A program made the position numbers and the translations under genes. A DNA stretch of 64,000 nt from contig NC_066579.1 in assembly GCF_024323335.1 (NCBI RefSeq), positions 358,360,665 through 358,424,664 on the forward strand. The letters are read 5' to 3'. Of the stretch, positions 37,240-51,371 are shown piece by piece; the first letter of the stretch is position 1, and every line of letters starts with the position of its first letter. The notes under the pieces are model-generated. The model searched no databases and had not been told where the DNA came from. It saw only the letters and a list, made by a program, of their open reading frames with translations. Source of the stretch: Lathyrus oleraceus. Taxonomy: Eukaryota > Streptophyta > Magnoliopsida > Fabales > Fabaceae.

Positions 37240-38541
37240 TTAATGCTGCCTGCCGCCTCTTGTTCTTGGACCTGGTGATCGTTGATGTACTTCTAAGTTG
37301 TCAAACCTGCTAAGCAAATCAGTGAACCGCTGGTCGGTTATGGCATTCCTCTCTTCCTGTTGTTGTTGCATTTGGCGCATCATTTGCATCATTTCGAGAT
37401 TCTGTGCTTGCATACCATCAATAGCATCCATGATGTCGTCGTTGGTTGCAGGCCTTCTTCGTCGACGACGTCGTGAGGATGGGTCAGCTGCATTATCGGA
37501 AGGGTTGAGCGGGACTGATTGTTGTGCAGGAGCATGATCACCTTGCTCCATTTCTTCGAACTCGTCTGTAGACGGGTTTGCATGTGAAGGCTCGGTAGTT
37601 TCGGGAGCATTCAGATCATAGAGGTGGCGGTTGGGGTTGGTGACATCTGTTAGGGCAATGTTGGGTAGAACAACGCTTGGGACTGCCTGGTTATTCACCA
37701 TAAGGTAATATTTTCCGCCTACTCTGTTCTTAATTAGGCGGCTGGACCGACAGTAGCTTATATCCATAAAGAGGGGAGGTAAAGATTCTAAAGTTTGGAG
37801 TCGGTCCCCTAGGTTTAAGCCAAGTGCTATGGTGGTGATTAATCCACCAATTACAAAAGGTTGACGGCCTCTAGCACATAAGGTGCGGATATGATGAAAT
37901 AGGAAGGAGGCGGCGTTTACCTTAGTATTCGGTTCGAAGACGCATTCGAGGAAGAATAATTCCTTTGCGTTGACCTTGCTGTTGTTCGGTCTTCCAAAAA
38001 CTGTGTTTTGCAGGATGCGGATAAAGTACCGGATAGTTGGGTTATGTATATGGGAAACAAGGAGCTCTTCCCAGTTGTTGGCATCTACACCGGATATTTT
38101 CCTAAAGAGGTCGAAAGCGGCAACTGTGTTCCAGTTTGAGTTTGGAGGGATTCTGGGGTAGACTTGACCTTCGATGGGGAACTGTAGCATGGTACTCAAT
38201 TGGTTTTGGGATAGGGAGTACTCGGTGTTGAACATACGGAAGGTTGCGGTACCGATTAAGTACTCGTCTTCACCGGTGGGAGTGTTGTACGCATATGAAC
38301 TTAAAAATTCTAAGGTTAGGGACGGGTAGGTAGGTTGATTATGCGTGCATAGAAAGGTTAAATCAGCAAGACGGAGCATCCATTCTATACCTTGAAGTAA
38401 TCCTAATTCTTGTAAACAAGTTAAATCAGGATACCTGGTAGAGGTGACACCTCGTTGTTGGAAACGCTCGAACTGCTCCCTTTGATAATTATCATCTTCG
38501 GATCGGAAGATGATATTTCCGAAAGCTTGGTTGCCCGCCAT
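37240..38541 (-). CDS. ATHILA ORF-1-like protein, copy B (433 aa, intact)
   Basis: It lies after pol, where Athila elements carry an extra ORF of unknown function. It reads MAGNQAFGNIIFRSEDDNYQ at the start. Motifs shared with copy A (39242-40555) include LTLEFLSS, FRMFN-EY, NPT-RYF, and IGGLIT about two-thirds along. The C-terminus has a run of Arg (SSRRRRRRRP, near residue 370), then a Met/Gln-rich coiled-coil-like stretch (MMQMMRQMQQQQEE). The likeness to the Pfam ATHILA ORF-1 family is recognised by eye, not searched. No signal peptide or clear membrane segment is visible. A TATA box and a TGACG palindrome array lie just upstream, so it may have its own transcript. Confidence 0.8.
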   Translation of the reverse strand: MAGNQAFGNIIFRSEDDNYQREQFERFQQRGVTSTRYPDLTCLQELGLLQGIEWMLRLADLTFLCTHNQPTYPSLTLEFLSSYAYNTPTGEDEYLIGTATFRMFNTEYSLSQNQLSTMLQFPIEGQVYPRIPPNSNWNTVAAFDLFRKISGVDANNWEELLVSHIHNPTIRYFIRILQNTVFGRPNNSKVNAKELFFLECVFEPNTKVNAASFLFHHIRTLCARGRQPFVIGGLITTIALGLNLGDRLQTLESLPPLFMDISYCRSSRLIKNRVGGKYYLMVNNQAVPSVVLPNIALTDVTNPNRHLYDLNAPETTEPSHANPSTDEFEEMEQGDHAPAQQSVPLNPSDNAADPSSRRRRRRRPATNDDIMDAIDGMQAQNLEMMQMMRQMQQQQEERNAITDQRFTDLLSRFDNLEVHQRSPGPRTRGGRQH

Positions 38542-38635
38542 ATCGATAAGTGGTTTGAAAGAGGTAATTAGGGGAGAAGAGAAATGAAATTGATTTTAGA
38601 GAATGGTTTGTGGTGTATGAAGAAAGGTATGGTGG

Positions 38636-38866
38636 GTATTTATAGGGAAAAAAATTGGAAGTTGGAAAGGGAGTGGTTGAAAAGTAAATAAATGTGGGTA
38701 AATGTGAATAAATGGGGAAGGTAAAAAGGTGAAGTGGTGTAACGGTCGTCTCCCAACGGTTAGTAACGTTAACATGGTCAGACGGTGTCACGCTCGTGAC
38801 AGGGGCGTGACGGGCGTCACAGGCACTTGGCGTGACGTCCGTGATAGATTGTGTGACGCTCGTCAC
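38636..38866 (-). promoter_or_regulatory. Probable internal promoter for ATHILA ORF copy B
   Basis: CTATAAATAC on the minus strand at 38636-38645 lies 95 bp before the ORF start at 38541. Upstream, at 38787-38800, 38807-38820, 38832-38845 (imperfect) and 38853-38866, are four GTGACG/CGTCAC-type palindromes. This repeats the layout of the LTR promoter (four palindromes, then a TATA box about 120 bp on). Function is inferred. Confidence 0.5.
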
Positions 38867-39241
38867 ACAGTCATTCTGGCATGGTTACTGCTTGCGTTCT
38901 TCATAATAATTATAGTAATTTATTTTATTTTTTTGTTTTGCTTTGCTTCAGATTATTTTACTCTGCTATTTGAATTTCCCCTGCATGCTATTCTACTTTG
39001 TATAATAGTGCATAAATATATTTTTTCTTTAATAAGTTATGTAGGCAGCAATGGTAGAGAGCATTTTTGATAGATATTGCATAATTCATAATAAAATAGA
39101 ATAAATTAATAGCTTCATAAAATAATCATAATGTAACATTGAAAAAAAACAAAAATGCGAAAGAGAAACAAATACGAACATAATTTGAAATAACATTAAT
39201 GAATAATCTAACTAAAACTAAATAACTAAGAAAAACGACTT

Positions 39242-40555
39242 CTATCCATCTGCATGATCTCTGGCCGGAGGAACAAAGGAGTTAACACGGTATAGCAGCT
39301 CGTGAAACTGATTTGTCATACTGTTCATGTATCCCAGAAATTCGTGTCTAATGTTAGCGAACTCTTCTCTGAGGGCGTCTTGTTCTGACATCAAAGCTTC
39401 AATGGCAGTGTTATAATCAGTTCTGGGCATATGATGTCTAAGGTCGGGTATTGCCGATTCTTCGGTCTGAACAGGTTGAGGAGGAGGATCAATATCATAA
39501 TAACCAGATGGTGTCTGAGGGTCGGATTCAGCATAAGGAATCTGGTCATCACAAATTTCATAGTCCTGGATGGATTCAGTGGATCTAGCAGGAGAGGGGG
39601 TTTCGTTCAGATTGTAGAGTCAGTTATTGCGGTTATGAACACTAGTCCTAGGATTGGGCATGGTGAATAGGCAAAGAACTTGGTTATTAATTATAAGCTC
39701 AAACTCGTCAGATCCTAGGTTTGCTATAAACATAGTGTTGAAGAGGAAGGGTATACTCATAATAGTAATGCCACAAAAAGGGCTTAAGTCAAGCATAGGC
39801 TGACGTAATCCGATAGCATTACCAATCATGGTTATCAAACCGCCTATTCGAATTGGTGCTCGTTCATCTTGGATAAGGTGGTCTAAATTTGCCAACATAA
39901 AAGTGGCACCGTTTACTGGACGGTTCTGGGAAGCACAAAATATGATGAAGAGTTCATCACGTGAAACTGTGGTACTGTTTGGCTTCTTCCCAAATAAGGT
40001 GTGGGTCAGGATCTTATGGAAATAACGAAAGGTCGGGTTATGTATGTTTCCAGAGAGAAACTCATATTCCTCGGGATCGTCATTTCCAGTCAAGCTTCCC
40101 CAAAAGTGTTCAAGTTCTCTATATTCAAAAAGTTCTTCTTGGCTCACTGTGAATGTGTCAAAGGAGGTAGGGAAACCTAAAAGGTTGGTAAAGTCTTGAA
40201 TATTAAATTGGTACTCCATGTTAAACATTCTGAACTGGATGAAACCTCTGCTTATTCCTTTCCCATGGCTGGGTAGATAGATCAGGGAACTAAGGAATTC
40301 TAGTGTTAGTCTCCGGTAGGTGACGAAATGTCTACGGATAGGAGAGGTTTCCCACCCTATCTGACTCAGCAAATACAGGACACTTTCTCTTAGTCCAAGG
40401 GCAGTCATTGCCCAGTCATCAGCATACAGGCTAGGTAGTGTCTCTCTCGTGGCTAGTTCCTCAAACTTTTGTTTCTGAGCTTTTCCTCTGAATTTGATAC
40501 CCATACGATCGATTTGTTCCATCAGGTTAATGTTAGCTAGAGAAAAGAAAAACAA
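39242..40555 (-). pseudogene. ATHILA ORF-1-like protein, copy A (about 437 codons, one stop)
   Basis: The first ORF after pol. It starts MFFFSLANINLMEQIDRMG and is open for 311 codons to a TGA at 39620-39622. The same frame then stays open to 39242, ending in a coiled-coil-like stretch (EALMSEQDALREEFANIRHE). With the stop ignored it is about 437 codons, almost the length of copy B. Shared blocks with B: YRRLTLEFLSS against YPSLTLEFLSS, FRMFNMEYQ against FRMFNTEYS, and IGGLITMIG against IGGLITTIA. The region after the stop has Pro-rich and acidic character. B has an Arg run where A has none. Confidence 0.8.
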
Positions 40556-40744
40556 GAGTTTTAGTCAGGATTTGGCCAAATGCCGAAAGAAGAAGAGAAA
40601 AGTTTTTTAATAAATTAAAACAAATTAAGAATGAACACTAAACAAAATTTAAAAGAATAATTAAGGAAGAAATAAAAAAAAATATTTTTGGGTTGTCTCC
40701 CACTAAGCGCTTTGTTTAATGTCGTAAGCTCGACATAAAAACTA

Positions 40745-43700
40745 TCAATTATAATCTATAAGTTCTGGAGGCATTTCGTCTAAGTGCAAGACTTGCGAAT
40801 CTTCATTGTTTTCTGCATAGTGATAATGTTTTAGACGTTGCCCGTTTACGGTAAATGGTTCCATAGATTTGCCTTTAATTTCTATCGCTCCACTGGGAAA
40901 AACATTGGTGATTTGAAAAGGACCTGACCATCTAGATCGTAGTTTTCCCGGGAATAACTTTAGCCTAGAGTTAAATAAAAGGACTGTATCGCCTTGTTTG
41001 AAGATTTTCCTTGATATGCGCTTGTCATGCCATTGTTTTGTTCTTTCTTTGTAGATTCTGGCATTTTCGTAAGCGTCTCTTCTGAGTTCCTCTAATTCGC
41101 TTATATCAAGGATTCTCTTTTCGCCGGCGGCCTTATAGTTTAAATTTAGATTTTTAATAGCCCAATAGGCTTTATGTTCTAGTTCTACCGGGAGGTGGCA
41201 GGATTTTCCATAAATGAGCTTAAATGGGGTTGTCCCTATGGGAGTTTTGTAAGCAGTTCGGTAAGCCCATAAAGCTTCTGGTAATTTCAATGACCAGTCT
41301 TTCCTTGAAGTGGCGACTGTTTTCTCTAGTATCTGTTTGATTTCTCTGTTAGACACTTCCACTTGCCCACTGGTTTAAGGGTGGTAAGGTGTCGCTACTC
41401 TATGTCTTACGCCATACTTAAGCAGTAGTTTTTCGAGTACCTTGGATATGAAATGCGATCCACCATCACTGAATACTATTCTTGGGACACCAAACCTTGG
41501 AAATATTATATTCTTAAAGAGTCTAGTTACTACTCGTGTGTCGTTTGTTGGAGAAGCTATAGCTTCAATCCATTTTGATACGTAGTCAACTGCCACGAGT
41601 ATGTATTTGTTACCGAAAGAGGATGGAAAAGGTCCCATGAAGTCTATTCCCCACACGTCGAAAATCTCTACTTCCAAAACGCCCTTTTGTGGCATCTCGT
41701 CACGTCTAGATATGTTTCCTGTGCGTTGACATCTGTCACATTTCTTAATAGCTGCATGTACATCCTTCCATATATTTGGCCAATAGAAACCGACTTGTAG
41801 GATTTTAGAGCAGGTCTTGGATGTACTTGCATGTCCACCATAAGGAGCGGAGTGACAGTGTTGGATTATATTTTCTACCTCTTCTTCGGGTATACACCGA
41901 CGGAAAATACCATCGGGGCCTCTTTTAAAAAGTAAGGGGTCATCCCAGTAATAGTGTTTTATGTCATAGAAGAATCGTTTCTTCTGCTGGTAGGATAAGG
42001 TAGGTGGAACTATTCCGGCAGCTAAATAATTGACGAGGTCAGCGTACCACGGTGTAACAGATATAGCTAAGGTGGTTTCTACCTGTTTATCAGCGTTATT
42101 TTCTTCCAAAGTAGCTATAAGCTTATCGTACGAGAAATCATCGTTAATTGATGTTCTTTCCGGTTCAAGGTTCTCAAGTCTAGAGAGGTGATCTGCTACT
42201 ACGTTTTCAGTTCCTTTCTTGTCTTTGATTTCCAAATCGAACTCTTGTAGCAACAGGATCCACCTTAGGAGTCTAGGTTTAGCATCTTTTTTTGTTAAGA
42301 GGTATTTGATAGCAGCGTGGTCAGTGTAGATGATTATTTTGGCTCCGACCAAGTAAGAACGAAATTTATCTAGCGCAAACACTACTGCTAGAAGTTCTTT
42401 CTCGGTTGTGGCGTAATTCATTTGTGCTTCATCTAGAGTTCTACTTGCATAATATATAACGTGAAGCTTTTTATCCCTTCGTTGTCCTAAAACAGCACCT
42501 ACAGCGTAATCACTGGCATCACACATTATTTCGAATGGTTCATTCCAATCTGGTGTCTGCATTATGGGCGCGGAGATCAGTGCTTGTTTAAGCGTTTGAA
42601 ATGCTTCTAAACATTTATTGTCGAATATGAATCCAGCATCCTTCATTAATAGCCCGGTTAAAGGTTTAGTTATTTTAGAGAAGTCTTTAATGAATCGTCG
42701 GTAAAAACCGGCATGTCCTAAGAAGCTTCGTACTTCTCTCACAGTTTTCGGGGGTTGAAGGTTTTCGATTACCTCTATTTTGGCTTTGTCTACTTCAATT
42801 CCTCTGTTCGAGATGATGTGTCCTAAAATAATTCCTTCTTGTACCATAAAGTGACATTTTTCCCAATTAAGTACTAGGTTTACTTTTACACATCGCTCTA
42901 GAACTCTTTCTAGGTTTTCAAGGCATTCTTCAAAGCTTTGTCCGCATACGGAAAAGTCATCCATAAATACTTCCATGATGTTTTCTAGAAAATCGGCGAA
43001 TATTGCCATCATGCACCTTTGGAAGGTTGCGGGAGCATTACACAAGCCAAACAGCATTCGTCTATAAGCGAAGGTACCAAAAGGACACGTGAACGTTGTC
43101 TTTTCTTGGTCATCAGGGTGAATTGGTATTTGAAAGAAGCCTGAGTAACCGTCTAGATAGCAGAAATGAGAATGTTTTGCTAATCGTTCTAACATCTGGT
43201 CAATGAATGGTAAAGGGAAATGATCTTTTCGGGTTGCTTTGTTTAGTTTCCTATAGTCAATGCACATTCTCCATCCCGATTCGATTCGTTTGGTTATAGT
43301 TTCTCCTTTTTCATTTTCAATGACTGTTACACCTCCTTTCTTTGGTACTACGTGTACAGGACTAACCCATTTGCTATCAGATATAGGATATATGATACCT
43401 GCCTCTAATAACTTGGTTATTTCCTTCTTCACTACCTCACTCAGGATCGGGTTTAGTCTCCTCTGGTGTTCCCTAGAAGTTTTACAGTCTTCTTCTAGCA
43501 TGATGCGGTGCATACAAATAGAAGGACTTATTCCTTTAAGATCGGTGATGTTGTATCCTAGTGCGGTTGGATATTTTCTTAAGATATGCAGGAGTTTTTC
43601 TGTTTCGAGTCTTCCTAGGTCAGCATTAACTATCACTGGTCGTTCCAGTTCTAAGTCTAGGAATTCATATCTTAGATTTTTGGGAAGTGTTTTCAGGTCT

Positions 43701-46161
43701 AGGGTTGGTTTCTTAAGGCATTGCGTAGGGTCCGGTGTTATTGCTAAAAATTGGTTAAGTTTGTCTTCTACAAGATAGTCAGATGATTTGTCTTTTTCTA
43801 ACTCTGTTTCTTTTATGCATTCATCGATGATATCCATGAAGTAACATGTATCTTCTATTGCAGGTGCTTTCAAAAATTGGGAAAGAATGAACTCAATTTT
43901 CTCTTCTCCTACTTCGAAAGTGAGTCGTCCTCGTTTTACGTCTATGATTGCACCGGCCGTTGCTAAGAACGGTCTTCCTAGTATAATGGGTGTAACTTCA
44001 TCTTCTCTAATATCCATAATTATAAAATCGGTTGGAATGTAGAATTGACCTATGCGCACTGGAACGTTTTCAAGAATTCCTACAGGATATCTAACGGAAC
44101 GATCTGCTAGTTGCACAGACATTTTAGTTGGTCTTAATTCTCCCATTTCAAGTCTCTTGCATATGGATAAAGGCATAACACTAATACCGGCTCCTAAATC
44201 GCATAAGGCTTTGTCAATGACAAATTTTCCTATGTGACAGGGTATAGAGAAACTACCTGGGTCTTTAAGTTTAGGAGGCATATTCTGGATTATAGCGCTA
44301 CATTCAGCGGTGAGTGTAACGGTTTCGCTATCTTCAAGTTTCCTTTTATTAGAAAGAATTTCTTTTAAGAACTTGGCATATGAGGGCATCTGCGTAATAG
44401 CTTCTATAAACGAAATTGTGACGTTTAATTGTTTTAGTAGGTCAACAAATTTTTTGAATTGGCCCGCATCTTTGGTTTTAATAAGCCTTTGAGGGTAAGG
44501 GATAGGTGGTTTATAAGGTGGTGGAGGTACATAAGGTTCCTTCTTTTCTACGGTTTCCTTATTACTCTCTTCCTTTTCCTTAGGTTCACTTTCCTCCTCA
44601 GTTGACTTTTTAGAGTTTTGGTTTTCTATCCTTGGGTCAGACGGTCCTTCCACTTCCGTTCCACTTCTCAGTATAATTGCATGAGCGTGGCTTCTTGGGT
44701 TAGGTTGGGGTTGGCCAGGAAATGTACCAGTTGGGGCAGCAGTAGGCGCTTGTTGTTGAGCTACTTGTGATATTTGCGTTTCCAGCATTTTGTTATGGGT
44801 AGCCAGGGCATCTACTTTACTTGCTAGTTGTTTAATTTGTTCGCCAGTGTGTACATTCTGGTTTAAGAAATCTTTATTGGTTTGCTGTTGAGAAGCTATA
44901 AAGTTTTCCATCATGATTTCCAAGTTGGATTTCCTAGGGGCGTTATTGTTAGGTGTAGATGGGATCGGCTTTTGATATCCTGGAGGTATAGCTGGGGCTT
45001 GATTTGGAGATTGTCCAGGTGCGTATAAAGCATTATTACTCTTATATGAAAAATTGGGATGATTCTTCCAATTTGAGTTATAGGTATGCGAGTAGGGGCT
45101 TCCTTGAGCATAGTTTACTTGCTCCGCTTGGATTCCTGTTAGGAGTTGACAATCTGCAGGAGTGTGACCTTGGATTCCACAGACTTCGCAATTCTGAGTT
45201 ATGGCAACCACGGTGGCTGGAGGTGATACATTTAAACTTTCAATTTTCTGGACCAGAGCATCCACTTTTGCATTAACATGATCAAGGTTACTTATCTCGT
45301 ACATGCCAGTTTTCGTTTGAGGTTTTTCTACCATTGTTCGTTCGCTTCCCCACTGATAGTGGTTTTGAGCCATGCTTTCGATAAGTTGGTAAGCATCAGC
45401 ATAAGGTTTGTTCATTAGTGCACCACCTGCGGCGGCGTCTATTGTTAACCTCGTGTTGTACAGGAGACCATTATAGAAGGTATGAATTACTAACCAGTCT
45501 TCTAAACCATGGTGTGGACAAAGTCTCATCATGTCTTTGTATCTTTCCCATGCTTCGAAGAGAGACTCGTTATCTTTCTGTTTAAATCCATTTATCTGGG
45601 CTCTTAACATAGCTGTTTTGCTCGGCGGAAAATATCGGGCAAAAAAACTTTCTTCAACTCGTTCCATGTGGTGACTGAGTTGGAAGGAAGAGATTGAAGC
45701 CATCTTCTAGCGCTATCTCTTAACGAGAAAGGAAAAAGACGAAGTCGAATTGCCTCTGAAGTGACACCGTTAGCTTTAACAGTATCAGCGTATTGGACAA
45801 ATACGGATAAATGAAGGTTTGGATCCTCGGTAGGATTTCCAGAGAATTGGTTCTGTTGCACTGCCTGCAACAGTGAAGGTTTAAGTTCAAAGTTGTTTGC
45901 TTCGATTGCGGGTGGAGCAATACTCGAATGCGGCTCATCTTGCGATGGAGCAGTGTAATCTCGAAGAGCACGAGCTGGTTCTGCCATCTCGGGTATCGGC
46001 GAAGGAAGAAGATTTTTGAGATCAGGAAGTTCGACAGGAGGGAGATTGTTTGCAGCACGATATTCCCGAATTCGTCGTAAGACTCGGAGATATAGTTCGA
46101 TATCGTTGATTCGTAAGTAGAACGGCTCGCCTTGTGAGCGAGTGTGTGGCATACAAATCAA
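40745..46161 (-). pseudogene. Athila gag-pol, one frameshift and one stop
   Basis: Gag starts at 46161 (MICMPHTRSQGEP). At 45641-45647 an A7 run (plus strand) is where the frame changes. The rest, 45703-41375, is one 1,442-codon frame: CCHC knuckle [14 protein letters not shown] (172-185), protease DLGA (502-505), RT with FMDD (913-916), RNase H CDAS (1061-1064) and YTDH (1126-1129), integrase His pair (1284, 1291), CDRC (1322-1325), then IDFMG and SDGGSHF with two catalytic Asp (1354, 1413). A TAA at 41375-41377 sits where the family has Gln. The frame then goes on to 40745 with the catalytic Glu in SNREIKQ. Otherwise complete. Confidence 0.93.
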
Positions 46162-46240
46162 CGAAAGAAAGAAAAGAAAAGGAAAATAAGCCTTAGTCTC
46201 TACAGCGTAACAGAAGAGTTACGATATCGACTAAATAAAA

Positions 46241-46259
46241 GTCCCCGACAATGGCGCCA
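46241..46259 (-). promoter_or_regulatory. tRNA primer-binding site of the Athila element
   Basis: Minus-strand TGGCGCCATTGTCGGGGAC, six bases inside the LTR end. It resembles the TGGCGCCGTTGCCGGGGA-type site usual in Athila elements, with two differences. The exact tRNA was not determined. Confidence 0.75.
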
Positions 46260-46265
46260 AAAACT

Positions 46266-47984
46266 TGATCGCGACTTTATGAGTCGAATTTGGGGTACAA
46301 ACTGCAAGTGCACAGTTCTATTGCGTAGTTTTAAAAGATATCGATCCCACAGGGACTTATGAATCGATATACCGTTTTCTAAGGTTACTTCGTAAAGCTA
46401 AGGCGGGTAATACTTTGATTGTTTGGGGAAAAGTTAAAACTAAAAATAGGATCTAAATTAAATATCAACTAAACGGATATCGGTATGTAGTTCGTCGTAA
46501 TTAGGGAATCAATTCTTCGTTGGTTTCTTGGTTTTAAAATAAATCTTTTCAGTTGACACTATTGATTAAAAGTCTTATCTCAAACTCTCGCTCTGTTGAA
46601 TGAACTATGATTTTATATTAACGTAGCTGTCACTTATTAGTTAAGTCAAAAACCACTTTTTGAAAACAATAGAATCCGTAGAAACTCTTTTTAAGAAAAC
46701 ACTAATCGTTTAAACACCCTTGTCTCAAACTCTCGCTTTGTCGACTTAGGTTATATAATTAAATTCAAATGCTTAACTCTCGTCCTCACATTCAACCTTT
46801 AAAAATACTTTTTGAAAAAGATTAGAATTTAATTAACTCTAAAAATTGCTCTCGCCCTGATCTAGAATTAATGTCCAATTTACACTGTCCAGTCAAAAAC
46901 TCAAACTTTTGTTCTATTGATTTTAACTTCTTTATGTCTTTTACTTTCGTACAAAAACCTTGTTATTAAACCTGTAAATTGAGACCGTGAAAAGAGTGAT
47001 TTTAATTTTAAACTTAATTAAACCAACTTAGTTTTGATTCCTTCATTCCGCTTACTTTACATACCGATACCTAAATAAATTAGCCAGACATACTAAACAG
47101 ATCTAAATAATCAGCATGCATAAATAATTCCATCTCAGGAAAATAATATAAATAAACAGTTAAACAAAGCATATATAAATTCAAACAATAATTAAAGAAC
47201 CTGAGTAATTAAATAGCAGTCTTGAACATCCACCACATACCGGTTGGATTTGTTCTTGAATTCTTCAATCAGACAGAAAAATAAAAGTGAAGGAATAAAA
47301 ATCTAGGGTCTAACGTAAGGTTAGATCTAGTAAAAGATACACAATAGTTTCCGGTGTAGAAACTATTGTGCGACAAAGAATTAATTAAGTGCTGAAAGCT
47401 TAACTGGAAAAGAAAATAAAAATAAAAATAAAAACTGCAATTAAAAGCAAAAACAGTAAAGAAAAATAATGGTATGCTTGCACGACTGGAAGAAGAAAAT
47501 TGAACGAAGTCGGAGAGCTTCTGCAGGGTTTGCAAAGCCAATATTTATACTGGTCACTTTGTTGTAACGGTTTCCAAGATTCTTCCGTTCACGTTCCAAT
47601 GGTCAAGCGTAACAATAGGCCTCAACGTCTTTGTTGCGCTTCTGAAGCCAAAAATATAGGAGAATGGTGTGACGTTCGTCACTCCATGTGTTACGCTCGT
47701 AACACAAGTGGGTAAAGCGTGACGCTCGTCACAGCCTGTGTGACGCTCGTCACAGGCACAGCGCCTGTGTTTTTGGGCTGGGCTTTGACTTTTGATATTT
47801 GCTTCTTTTCATTCCTTTTTGCACCTCCTTTTCTTCCTTTTTTACTTGTGCTTCAAATAAACTACCTGAGATAAATAGAAAGAAAATACCGAGTAATATC
47901 GCGTAAAATGAAATAAATTGAAGTAAATAATAATATAATTTAATTAAATTGAGTCCTAGAATGTGATATTATTTCATGTTATCA
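46266..47984 (-). repeat. 5' LTR of the nested Athila element
   Basis: Matches 34296-36014 along its full 1,719 bp with about 19 substitutions, including its TATA box (47541-47550) and palindrome array (near 47669-47753). Confidence 0.95.
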
Positions 47985-48260
47985 GAATTCAAGGATGATT
48001 CTCGGCTATGAATGTCTGACTCGGCTTGGGGAATGAGCCCAAAAGGCCTCTAGTCTGAAAAATGAGAATTCAGTGACGCTTCTTAACAGCGGCTAAGAAT
48101 ACCTGACTCTACGAGGAAAATATGTTGATGACTTTCTAGGGATAGAAGAAGTACAGTGATGTTTCTCAACAATGGCTAGAATGCCTGACTCCTTTGGGGA
48201 AACTTGACAATGAAACAAAACAGCTTAGTGACGATTCCCAGCAACGGCTGGAACGCGTGG
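47985..48260 (-). repeat. Tandem subrepeats in the outer element's 3' UTR, part 2
   Basis: Four more units of the 60-bp family seen at 33770-34290 (near 48010, 48071, 48154 and 48229). The first is cut by the Athila insertion. Confidence 0.75.
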
Positions 48261-49150
48261 TTGTGCTTGGGAAATGTTTTGAGAGTGAACATTGATTTTA
48301 TTGGGGGAAAATCCTAATGACTGTTGGAAAATTCCGAACTCTGACGAGTTAATTTGAGTAAGTTAAGGATATACTTATGATGTGATGTTATGTACGCCAA
48401 TGCATGTTTGGGCTTTCCTGAGGAATATATGAAATGCAGGGTTTGCAAATTGTGCCAAGTATGTTTGGGCTTTGTGGAGGAGTGTATTTGGGGAATGCCA
48501 ATGGTGATTGGGCTTAAAAAGGTGATTGAGGGAAGTGTACTGACTTTCCGATATTTGAGAAATTGGAGCTCGACGCCCGAGCAAGCGCTGAATGTAATGT
48601 TTGAGAATTCCTACTATGTGGAGAATGATTGGCCAAGTCCAAGGGACTGTGTGGCACCCCGAGTTGGAAATTCCAAATGCGTTTTGGTTACCTTTAGCAA
48701 ATTTAGGAAAGAAATGTAATTCAATGTTGTATCCCTTATAGTTTTTTTTTCTTCTGAAAAGGGTCTTTTAATCGAAAATTTCCAGTGTAATATTATTTAG
48801 GCAAAAACTCATATTTCGCAGACAAAGCAAGAAAAGTAAAAAATATGGAACATATGCGAGGGAACTGATTTTATTGATAAGTGGTCCCCTCAAAAAAATG
48901 GGGATTTTGTACAAAGGAGGCAATTCTTAAAAGAGGTGAGTGCGAAAAGAAAACGATAATTGTAATGGCAATGAAACATCTCAGGTTTCCACCAAATTCC
49001 AACTCTGCTATAGCCTCAATGCCTTTGGTCGCCCTTTGATCTTGCTTTTTTGAAGGAGGGTGATAGGATTGACTTGCTGGAGACCCACATGATTGACTTG
49101 CCAAGGAATGAAGAAGGATTCCTTACGGGATGCAGTCTCTTGCTCTTATT
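48261..49150 (-). other. Outer element 3' UTR, unique part
   Basis: About 0.9 kb between the subrepeats and the hairpin units. The frames 48390-48719 (plus) and 48871-49104 (minus) show no known likeness. Nothing else is recognised. Confidence 0.5.
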
Positions 49151-49160
49151 AAATCCCTAA

Positions 49161-50918
<1,758 letters not shown>

Positions 50919-50922
<4 letters not shown>

Positions 50923-51293
50923 GCATGCTCTTTGTAAGGAATGAGCTTATGATCTCTAGTATCCCAATCTCCTTTGACTTGGCTGATTACCAAGGCTGAG
51001 TCCCCATAGACTTCCAGGATTTTGATTCTAAGATCAATAGCAACTTCAATACCAAAGATACAAGCCTCGTATTCGGCCATATTGTTTGTACATTCAAAAC
51101 ATAATCGGGCGGTGAAGGGGAGGTGGAAATTAGTTGGAGAAGTTATTACTGCCCCAACGCTATTGCCATGAGCATTAGAAGCTCCATCAAAAACCATGGT
51201 CCATCGGGATCCAGGCTCGGGTCCTTCCTCGGGACCGGGGATGTTACAATCCCTAATCAACATGATATCCTCGTCGGGGAATTCAAAACGCAT
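50919..51293 (-). pseudogene. Second (archaeal-type) RNase H domain of the outer element
   Basis: Reads WTMVFDGASNAHGNSVGAV, with NNMAEYEACIFGIEVA and VYGDSALVISQVKG: the Asp, Glu and Asp of a second RNase H fold. This extra domain between the first RNase H and integrase is the hallmark of the Tat clade. A TAG lies just before the first Met (near 51297-51299), and a frameshift near 50920 separates it from the next frame (51293 and 50922 differ in phase). Confidence 0.85.
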
Positions 51294-51371
51294 AGACTAA
51301 TAGTCCTCCAAGGGTTGTTGTGCAAGATAATCAGACAATACACCCCCTTTGATGGCCTTTTGAGTGACATG

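Noticed and set aside
43260..43778. 172-codon plus-strand frame
   Set aside because: Antisense shadow of the Athila RT region.
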